Origin: an uncultured Prevotella sp.
GTDB lineage: Bacteria; Bacteroidota; Bacteroidia; Bacteroidales; Bacteroidaceae
Direction: 5' to 3'
DNA length: 58,646 bases
NCBI GenBank assembly: GCA_900768785.1
Contig: CAAGEG010000070.1
Span: 1 to 58,646, forward strand
The translations under genes were made by a program, and so were the position numbers. Positions 17,192 to 24,499 of the stretch are shown here, one piece after another; position 1 is the first letter of the stretch, and each line of letters opens with the position of its first letter. The notes beneath the pieces were generated by a model. The model saw nothing but the letters and a program-made list of their open reading frames with translations. It made no database searches and had not been told where the DNA came from.

Positions 17192-18493
17192 ATGGAACTA
17201 CTTCTCCACTATGTATGGAAACACAAAATGTTTCCGTTGAAGCCTCTAATGACAACTGATGGACAAAGCGTTGAGGTAATAGATTCGGGACTGCACAATT
17301 ATGATGCCGGACCGGATTTCTTCAATGCCAAAATAGTCATTGGTGGCAATATGTGGGTTGGGAACGTTGAGTTGCATGATAAGGCATCTGATTGGTATTC
17401 TCATGGACATAACAAAAACGACAATTACAATAATGTCGTGTTGCATGTAGTAGGCAAAGAGGGCCCTGTGACAATTACCGCCAACAACCATAATGTGCCT
17501 CAACTTGTACTTGAAATACCTGATAATGTTATGACCAATTATAGGGAATTGTTATCAACAGAGCATTTTCCACCATGTTATGGAATGATATCCAATCTTG
17601 ATCGTATTACAATACATAGTTGGATGAATTATCTTCAGACTGAACGTCTTCAACGTAAGACGGAAGATATTGAGAAGCGTGTATCACAATGTAATGGTTC
17701 ATGGGAAGAAGCATTATTTATTACAATGGCACGAAATTATGGTTTTGGTGTCAATGGAGATGCTTTTGAAATATGGGCACAAAATATCCCTTTAAGCTTT
17801 GCCGCACGTCATCGTGACGATATCATAATGACAGAGGCCCTTTTTATGGGACAAGCCGGATTGCTTGATATTAACACAATACCTGAAATGTACAGAGCGG
17901 AAGCTGAAAAAGACGGATATTTCAATCATTTATTAACTGAATATCGCCATCTGTCTCATATGTTTAACCTTACACCCATTGATGTTAAGTTATGGAAATT
18001 TTTACGTATGAGACCTCAAAACTTTCCGCATATAAGGATATCAGAATTGGCAGAACTTTATCACTCACGCCGAAACGATTTAAGTAAACTAATAGAATGT
18101 AAAGATGTGATACAGATAAAAGAACTTTTAAAAGCTAAAGTAACTCCATATTGGGAGACTCATTATACTTTTGGAAGTACAAGTTGTAAAACGAGTAAAA
18201 GCATATCAGATTCATCACTCAATTTGATTGTTATCAACACTGCCATTCCTATGTTATTTGCTTATGGCAAACATCGTCAAGACGAACGGTTATGCAACAG
18301 AGCCTTTGATATGCTTAATTGTCTTAAACCTGAAATTAACTATATTACAAGGGCATGGGACGCTTGTGGAATTAAAGCGGAAAACGCAGGAGATAGTCAA
18401 GCTCTAATACAATTAAAAAAGGAATATTGTGACAAGCGCAATTGTCTAAGATGTAGATTCGGATACGAATATCTTAAAAGAAAAGTGAAATAA
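17192..18493 (+). CDS. DUF2851 family protein
   Basis: A 433-residue cytoplasmic protein of the DUF2851 family, common in Bacteroidota. Recognised from the N-terminus ELLLHYVWKHKMF, followed by DAGPDFFNAKI and GNVELHDKASDWYSHGH near residue 75. The D-x-P-D-F, E-V/L-H and H-x-H pattern resembles a nuclease-like or metal-binding site, but no function has been established. The C-terminal end carries CDKRNCLRCRFGYE, a possible Cys cluster for a metal. The methyltransferase gene starts 68 bases downstream on the same strand. It is probably independent of the methyl-transfer genes by function, though it could share their transcript. Confidence 0.85.
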   Translation: MELLLHYVWKHKMFPLKPLMTTDGQSVEVIDSGLHNYDAGPDFFNAKIVIGGNMWVGNVELHDKASDWYSHGHNKNDNYNNVVLHVVGKEGPVTITANNHNVPQLVLEIPDNVMTNYRELLSTEHFPPCYGMISNLDRITIHSWMNYLQTERLQRKTEDIEKRVSQCNGSWEEALFITMARNYGFGVNGDAFEIWAQNIPLSFAARHRDDIIMTEALFMGQAGLLDINTIPEMYRAEAEKDGYFNHLLTEYRHLSHMFNLTPIDVKLWKFLRMRPQNFPHIRISELAELYHSRRNDLSKLIECKDVIQIKELLKAKVTPYWETHYTFGSTSCKTSKSISDSSLNLIVINTAIPMLFAYGKHRQDERLCNRAFDMLNCLKPEINYITRAWDACGIKAENAGDSQALIQLKKEYCDKRNCLRCRFGYEYLKRKVK

Positions 18494-18561
18494 TTAGAAA
18501 CAATTGTTTTATAATCAATTATTAATCATCACTTCAATTGAAGAACATAAATATAAGAGCC

Positions 18562-19569
18562 ATGAAAATAAACATGAAAGATTGGGCAAAGACTATTATT
18601 GCAAGCAATAATGTAGCAGCCATTCCAATTATGACACATCCCGGTATTGACATGACAGGCAAAAGGGTGCTTGATGCTGTTAGCAATGGAAGAGTACATT
18701 ATGATTCTATAAAAGCCCTTGCAAATAAATATCCTACAGCAGCAGCTACCGTAATAATGGATTTGACTGTAGAAGCAGAAGCTTTCGGTGCCAATATCTC
18801 TTTTGAACCGGATGTAGTTCCTTCTGTGATAGGACACTTACTTAAAAATGCCGAAGATATTAAGGCTCTGGAAATTCCTTCATTATACAAAGGTCGAATT
18901 CCTGAATATCTTAAAGCAAATTTATTGGCGGCAAAAGATATCAAAGATAGACCGGTATTTGCTGGATGTATTGGACCATTTTCTCTTGCCGGACGTCTGT
19001 ATGATATGTCTGCCATTATGATGCTTATTTATGAAAACCCCGAAGCAGCCGAGATGCTTCTTGAAAAATGCACGGATTTTATTCTTAAATATTGTGTTGC
19101 GTTAAAAGAGACCGGAGCAAACGGAGTTGTTATGGCAGAACCTGCAGCTGGACTGATGTCTAATGAAGATTGTATGCGTTTTTCATCAGTATTTGTAAAA
19201 CGAATAGTTGATAGAGTTCAAGATGATTGGTTTACAGTGGTTCTTCACAATTGTGGAAATACCGGTCATTGTACACATGCAATGGTTGCAACCGGTGCCG
19301 GGGCATATCATTTCGGGAACAAATGTAACATGGAAGACGTGATAAAGGATGTTCCGAAAGAGGCTCTTGCAATGGGTAATCTTGACCCTGTATCAATGTT
19401 TAAAGATGCTTCACCTGAAGTGATGTATAAAGCGACAGCAAATTTAATGCAAAAGATGAAGAAGTATCAAAACTTTGTAATATCAAGCGGTTGCGATACT
19501 CCGCCACATACACCATTAGAAAACATAGATGCATTCTTCAAGGCTGTTGATGACGTTAACAACAATTGA
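18562..19569 (+). CDS. URO-D superfamily methyltransferase (MtaA/MtbA-like)
   Basis: A 335-residue TIM-barrel protein of the uroporphyrinogen decarboxylase superfamily, branch of the methylcobamide:thiol methyltransferases, not a heme enzyme. Known members use zinc held by H-x-C and a later Cys to activate a thiol, which accepts methyl from a corrinoid protein. All three are visible: VVLHNCGNTGHC near residue 229 and SSGCDTPPH near residue 308. The ATG at 18562 is preferred over an upstream TTG at 18538. The activation-domain gene follows directly. In an organism without coenzyme M, the thiol could be homocysteine (inference). It lies opposite the corrinoid fusion gene operon 24500-31559. Confidence 0.8.
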   Translation: MKINMKDWAKTIIASNNVAAIPIMTHPGIDMTGKRVLDAVSNGRVHYDSIKALANKYPTAAATVIMDLTVEAEAFGANISFEPDVVPSVIGHLLKNAEDIKALEIPSLYKGRIPEYLKANLLAAKDIKDRPVFAGCIGPFSLAGRLYDMSAIMMLIYENPEAAEMLLEKCTDFILKYCVALKETGANGVVMAEPAAGLMSNEDCMRFSSVFVKRIVDRVQDDWFTVVLHNCGNTGHCTHAMVATGAGAYHFGNKCNMEDVIKDVPKEALAMGNLDPVSMFKDASPEVMYKATANLMQKMKKYQNFVISSGCDTPPHTPLENIDAFFKAVDDVNNN

Positions 19570-19595
19570 TTATTTGTCCAAAATGTTACTTATAC

Positions 19596-20294
19596 ATGTT
19601 TGAAAAAACACTAAAATATGAAGATCTGAACATAAGCCCAAACGAGATATATGAGCAAATGGGATATGGTAATAGTGTGCCGGACAAAAACGTTCAACAG
19701 GAAACAGCGGAAATAATTGCCACAATAAAAAAAACAATACAACCAAGATTGTGTTTCTTTATAAGCAAGGGGTTGCTTGATATAGAGAATAATGAACTTG
19801 GTATTATGGGACGTATTCTTGACATTGGGCAAATAATATGTCGGCAATTACGTCATTCTGAAGCTTATGCTTTATTTGTTGCAACAGCAGGTTCAGAATT
19901 TGAAGAGCTACAACAACGTATCAAAGCCGGCGGTGATATGGTAAAAATTTTTATTGCTGATGCCGTTGGCAGCGTAATTGCTGAAAAGACTGCAGACCAA
20001 ATGGAATGTTATCTTGAAGAATGTATTTGTGCTTATAATTGGTATCACACGAACCGTTTTTCGCCCGGGTATTGTGGCTGGCATGTATCTCAACAACAAT
20101 TACTATTTACGATGTTTGGCACAGAAAATCCTTGTGGAGTGCATCTGACAAGTTCAAGTTTAATGATTCCAATAAAGTCAGTTAGCGGAATTATCGGAGT
20201 AGGTAAGAATGTTAGGAAATTAGAATACACATGCGGTTTATGCGATTTCAAGGATTGTTATAAAAGGAAAAGGAGAAAAAACAGCAAAGAATAA
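19596..20294 (+). CDS. Stand-alone methionine synthase reactivation domain protein
   Basis: A 232-residue protein resembling the C-terminal activation domain of cobalamin-dependent methionine synthase, which binds S-adenosylmethionine and remethylates oxidised cobalamin. The SAM-binding region appears as FSPGYCGWHVSQQQLLF (near residue 153), the equivalent of RxxPGYPxxP in MetH, followed by LTSSSLMIPIKSVSG. The C-terminus carries CGLCDFKDCYKRKRR, a Cys cluster also found in related corrinoid activators. The frame opens at a TTG at 19566 that overlaps the previous stop, but the ATG at 19596 fits better. It probably serves the corrinoid protein encoded at 24500-27460, which lacks such a domain. 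Confidence 0.8.
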   Translation: MFEKTLKYEDLNISPNEIYEQMGYGNSVPDKNVQQETAEIIATIKKTIQPRLCFFISKGLLDIENNELGIMGRILDIGQIICRQLRHSEAYALFVATAGSEFEELQQRIKAGGDMVKIFIADAVGSVIAEKTADQMECYLEECICAYNWYHTNRFSPGYCGWHVSQQQLLFTMFGTENPCGVHLTSSSLMIPIKSVSGIIGVGKNVRKLEYTCGLCDFKDCYKRKRRKNSKE

Positions 20295-20310
20295 AAAACT
20301 TTGCTGTTTT
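20281..20310 (+). terminator. Terminator overlapping the stop codon of the activation-domain gene
   Basis: ACAGCAAAG pairs with CTTTGCTGT (9 bp), followed by TTT and an AT-rich stretch. The TAA stop at 20292-20294 lies in the loop, so the last codons form the stem. It separates this unit from the convergent pectate-lyase gene. Confidence 0.7.
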
Positions 20311-20342
20311 ATTATACATAAAATAATGCTACTTTTATCAAA

Positions 20343-22790
20343 TCATCGTTTTATTATTCTACCGGTATATACCTTCCCAGACAATGATATTTTGCAAATA
20401 TAAACGCCTTTTGATAATGATGTGATATCTAATGGTATATAATAATCAACCGCAGGTTCCATAAGTGGAACCGGAACAGACTTAACAAAAAGTCCTCCTG
20501 TTGTATAAATATCAATATTAGTCTGTGTCTGCTTTTCGCAACTTATCAAAGCTATAACTTCATTATTACCACTACCTGATGATAAACTAAAGACATCTGA
20601 GCTTTCATGCGTTTTTATAGCTTGAAGACCTGTAGAAGAAGATGCTGTTGATTCGTAAGGACCAAGATCTCTTGCTAATCCACAAATTGGCTGATTAAGG
20701 AAAGGGAACTCATCTATATAAGGTATAACTTTATCAAGTCCGGCATCTATAAGTTTGGAATTAGACTTTAGACGAGCAAATTTTGTTGGCATAGATCCGT
20801 CTATTCCTCTTGGCGCTAATGCGTCTGCCTCAGAAAGGCTCTCATAATCAGCACGACTGAAATTGCTAACCACATTATTGATAAATGTCTTTCCGGCTTG
20901 TGGTGTTCCTAAATATGCATTGTTGCTCTCTGTTCCCACAAGAATCTCCTGTCTTCCAAAGCAAACATTATTGTAGAACTGACTGTTTGAGCCGCCTCCG
21001 GATTCAAACATAAAATCATAACCATTGTCAAATCCTAAACATCCGACAAGGACATGACCATCTTTATGGCTATTACAGTCAAAACCTTTTGTAGATCCGG
21101 ATTTGTCACAACCGAATGCCACACAATTATATGCATAGTGTACTCCCTTTGATGAGCCTCCGGTACCATTACCTCCCAATTTTATACCATTACCATTTCC
21201 TGAAAAATTAGGTCCTTTGTCAAAATAATCATATACCCAAGTGTGATCTTCCGCCTTGCCTGATTGCCAAGCCCAACATTCAATAAGCGTCACACTATAG
21301 TCTGTCTCATATAAATCCCAAGCATCATCACCATTACGCCAAGCACGACAACGAATAAAACGATTGCCTTTACCATTATGCATTTTACAAGCAAAGCCAT
21401 CTGCATCACTACCATAGTTGGTATCAAAGTCACAATTATGATGACTATCACAATCTATAATGTCATTATAAGCACAATAATTCCCATTATTAGATGAACC
21501 GTATCCCGAATCTGAGAAGTTATGTCCAAATCCGAGTTGTAATCCGGTGTCAAGATTATAACTAAACTCACATCTTTCTATTCGATTATAACTGCCTTCA
21601 AGTTTAATTCCATTATCGGCAGCATGCGTAATGTGTAATCCATATAACACCCAATAGTTTCCTGTTATTTGCATTCCTCTGTCTCCAACCTTACTACGAT
21701 CGCGGTTGCAATCAAGAAGTTGTTGTTCAAAATCAAAGATCGGAACTTCACCATCATAATTTTTTATTGTAATAGGAGCTTCTGCCGTACCTGATGTTTT
21801 TATTCTCACTGTGAGTTTATTGCTGGAATCACGTGTTGTAAAATGATAAGTTCCACCACGACAAATGATAACATCTCCCGGCTGTGCGATATTTACGACA
21901 TTTTGTAGGTTCATCCAAGGGTTTTCAATTGTTCCGTCACCAGTTACATCATTTCCATCCGGAGCAATATAATATTCATTACCGGAAGTTTCGCTTCCCA
22001 AACCTTTTATAGGAAGCGTTGCTGTCGCCCCTCCTCCGTTGAGAGACAATTGGTCTGAATAGTCTATATAACTAACAGGCGAAAATTTAATCGTAAAAGA
22101 CTTTTCTGAAAGTATTGCATCTTCATAGTCAAAAGACACAGAACTACTAAAATTAACACCATCAGAACTTAAGGTAAAAACATCTGAATTTGAATTAATA
22201 GTAATAGTGCCGGCTGTCGGCTCAAGACAAACAGCGGCTATCTTCACAGTCCTTATACGATCTGTTCCAACTTGCGTTTTCCCAAAATCAATTGTTCTTG
22301 CACCTAACTGTATTGTGGGTGTGGTAGGAACATCTACTTCTCCTCCTGAAGAAGTACCAGATGTTAGTATAATGTCATCAATATAAATGGTAGCGCTCAT
22401 ACATGTAAAACGAATCTTCACTCCTTCTGCATCCGCTTCATCTACGGCATGTCCTGAAGATGCATAAGTTGACGAAGAAGATACATTTGTAGTTCCTATC
22501 TGTGTCCAAGTAACGCCACCGTCAAGTGACTTTTCCACAACAATTTGTTTATTGTTTCCGCTACCTCTATGCTTATATTCAACATACGTAAGGTTAGGTA
22601 TCGCCACCGTGACAAGAGTTGAATTTGTGCTCATTGCCGCTCTTGTACTTCCATTATCCGACTTAAGAGATACACCGGAATAAATCCAACCGTCAGGAAT
22701 ACCACTTTCAAAATCAACTTTTATCGTTTCTACTGCAGATATTGTTAGAGCTAACATAAACGATAAGGAAACAAAAAATAGTCTTTTCAT
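20343..22790 (-). CDS. Secreted PL9-like pectate lyase with type IX sorting domain
   Basis: An 815-residue exported protein. The start at 22790 places the signal peptide (MKRLFFVSLSFMLAL) at the N-terminus; an upstream in-frame ATG would hide it. Residues ~25-140 are a beta-sandwich, possibly carbohydrate-binding. Residues ~160-250 are an Ig-like spacer. Residues ~265-680 form a right-handed beta-helix that resembles family PL9: YYIAPDGNDVTGDGT, DADGFACKMHNGKGN and NGDDAWDLYE, acidic residues that in PL9 bind Ca2+ near the catalytic Lys. The last ~80 residues are a sorting domain ending ITSLSKGVYICKI. It acts outside the cell on pectin-like uronans and is the last gene of the minus-strand operon. 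Confidence 0.75.
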   Translation of the reverse strand: MKRLFFVSLSFMLALTISAVETIKVDFESGIPDGWIYSGVSLKSDNGSTRAAMSTNSTLVTVAIPNLTYVEYKHRGSGNNKQIVVEKSLDGGVTWTQIGTTNVSSSSTYASSGHAVDEADAEGVKIRFTCMSATIYIDDIILTSGTSSGGEVDVPTTPTIQLGARTIDFGKTQVGTDRIRTVKIAAVCLEPTAGTITINSNSDVFTLSSDGVNFSSSVSFDYEDAILSEKSFTIKFSPVSYIDYSDQLSLNGGGATATLPIKGLGSETSGNEYYIAPDGNDVTGDGTIENPWMNLQNVVNIAQPGDVIICRGGTYHFTTRDSSNKLTVRIKTSGTAEAPITIKNYDGEVPIFDFEQQLLDCNRDRSKVGDRGMQITGNYWVLYGLHITHAADNGIKLEGSYNRIERCEFSYNLDTGLQLGFGHNFSDSGYGSSNNGNYCAYNDIIDCDSHHNCDFDTNYGSDADGFACKMHNGKGNRFIRCRAWRNGDDAWDLYETDYSVTLIECWAWQSGKAEDHTWVYDYFDKGPNFSGNGNGIKLGGNGTGGSSKGVHYAYNCVAFGCDKSGSTKGFDCNSHKDGHVLVGCLGFDNGYDFMFESGGGSNSQFYNNVCFGRQEILVGTESNNAYLGTPQAGKTFINNVVSNFSRADYESLSEADALAPRGIDGSMPTKFARLKSNSKLIDAGLDKVIPYIDEFPFLNQPICGLARDLGPYESTASSSTGLQAIKTHESSDVFSLSSGSGNNEVIALISCEKQTQTNIDIYTTGGLFVKSVPVPLMEPAVDYYIPLDITSLSKGVYICKISLSGKVYTGRIIKR

Positions 22791-22875
22791 AACAATTTGT
22801 TTTAGTAGATTGTTTTTATTATATATAGTTAGTCTATTATGTTGTATCAATATCTTATAATGTAAGATTAAATAA

Positions 22876-24480
22876 TCAGTGTCCGTTGAAGAATATATAT
22901 AATCCTATCATTACAACAGCCAAAAGCAACCATGCTACTATAACACTACGTTTAGGTTTTTCTGCAAGTTTAATTATTTCCGGACTTATTGTTGCCTGTT
23001 TGTTATAAATACTTATACAAATCATACTAATAATTAAAATCACAAAAATATAGAAAGAGAGCATCATAAAGTGAATAGCTTCTGTCGCTCCCGGAATAAT
23101 CCACAGATATAAAATACCTATTCCGATACTAAAAATAGTACCAAAAGTAAGTGTTACATTAGCAGCCAATGTAGTACAACGTTTCCAAAACACACCCATT
23201 ACAAATACCGCAGCCATTGGTGGGGCAATAAAACTGAGGACAGATTGGAAAACATTAAAGAGATTCATTCCCTTAATATTATCTACTGCTATTGTTATCA
23301 CAATTGAAACAAGTGCACCAACGACAGTAACTATACGTCCCGTACGTGCTATCTCTGATTCTTTTGCTTGTGGTCTGATATTTTTAACATAGATATCCAT
23401 AGTAAATACTGTACTCAATGCATTAAGTGCAGAGCCTATAGTGCTTATCAGAGCTGCCGTCAATACAGCTAAAACAAGTCCAACCATTCCTACAGGGAAC
23501 AAACTGGCAACTAAAGTCATATAGGCATTGTCTGCTTCTATTGTCATTCCACCAAAAAAACCGGTCTTAACAAGTGCAAAACATATTATACCCGGCAATA
23601 TATATATTGCAACATCAAGTATTTTGAGCCATCCGGTAAAGTTTGTTCCTCGCTGTCCTTCATTTAAGCTTTTTGCCGCTAACACAGGTTGAACCATTGA
23701 TTGGTCTGTACACCAGAACCATAATCCGGAAATAGGATAACCAAGTAAAATCGGGAGCCATGGGAAATCTTTATCACTATTCGGTTGGAACAGATTCCAG
23801 AATTTTGAAGGTACTATATCAGGATTGGCAAGTAGGGATATTCCATCGGTAAATGAATCTCCTCCCAACCTATAAATACCAACAATTGTCAATGTAGCAG
23901 ACACGAAAATAAGTAATACCATCTGATATACATTTGTATAAGCTACTGCTTTAAGTCCGCCAAGCATTGTAAAGAATGCGGAAATTGCAAGCAACAAAAA
24001 TGCAGATACCCACATTGGAATACCAAACACTTGTCTTATTATTATCCCCCCGGCAAAGAGTGTAAGCGCAAGCCATGATATCAATACTGTAACAATGGTG
24101 TACCATGCCAACATATTACGTGTAGATTGTCCAAAACGCAATCCCATAAATTCAGGAAGAGTATGAACCTTACTTCCCAAATATCTCGGAGCAAAAACAA
24201 AAGCGAGTAACGCTATAAAAATAAACGCATACCAAGCATAGTTTCCCGATACTATACCTGTTGTAAATCCGGCGCTTGCCGATGCAATAAGCATAGACGG
24301 ACCAACATTAGTGCCCCACATAGAGAACCCAATATGGTGCCAACGTAACGAACGTTCAGCAAGAAATTTACCGCTACCTTCTTTACTCTTTCTACTTGCC
24401 CACACTCCAATGGCAAGAAGAACAATGAAGTAACCTATTAGTATACTCCAATCTAAAAACTCAAGTGATTGTGAATTCAT
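22876..24480 (-). CDS. Sodium:solute symporter (SSS family)
   Basis: A 534-residue inner-membrane transporter with about 14 hydrophobic segments. SSS features include DWSILIGYFIVLLAIGVW in the first helix, LAERSLRWHHIGFSMWGTNVG, which covers the first Na+-site region, and GNYAWYAFIFIALLAFVF. It most resembles SGLT-like sugar transporters. The genes on both sides encode glycan lyases, a glycosidase and a methyltransferase, so the likely substrate is a small sugar or a methylated sugar released by those enzymes (inference). It lies 19 bases after the corrinoid fusion gene and 85 bases before the lyase. Confidence 0.88.
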   Translation of the reverse strand: MNSQSLEFLDWSILIGYFIVLLAIGVWASRKSKEGSGKFLAERSLRWHHIGFSMWGTNVGPSMLIASASAGFTTGIVSGNYAWYAFIFIALLAFVFAPRYLGSKVHTLPEFMGLRFGQSTRNMLAWYTIVTVLISWLALTLFAGGIIIRQVFGIPMWVSAFLLLAISAFFTMLGGLKAVAYTNVYQMVLLIFVSATLTIVGIYRLGGDSFTDGISLLANPDIVPSKFWNLFQPNSDKDFPWLPILLGYPISGLWFWCTDQSMVQPVLAAKSLNEGQRGTNFTGWLKILDVAIYILPGIICFALVKTGFFGGMTIEADNAYMTLVASLFPVGMVGLVLAVLTAALISTIGSALNALSTVFTMDIYVKNIRPQAKESEIARTGRIVTVVGALVSIVITIAVDNIKGMNLFNVFQSVLSFIAPPMAAVFVMGVFWKRCTTLAANVTLTFGTIFSIGIGILYLWIIPGATEAIHFMMLSFYIFVILIISMICISIYNKQATISPEIIKLAEKPKRSVIVAWLLLAVVMIGLYIFFNGH

Positions 24481-24499
24481 GGTATTAAATTATTATTTG

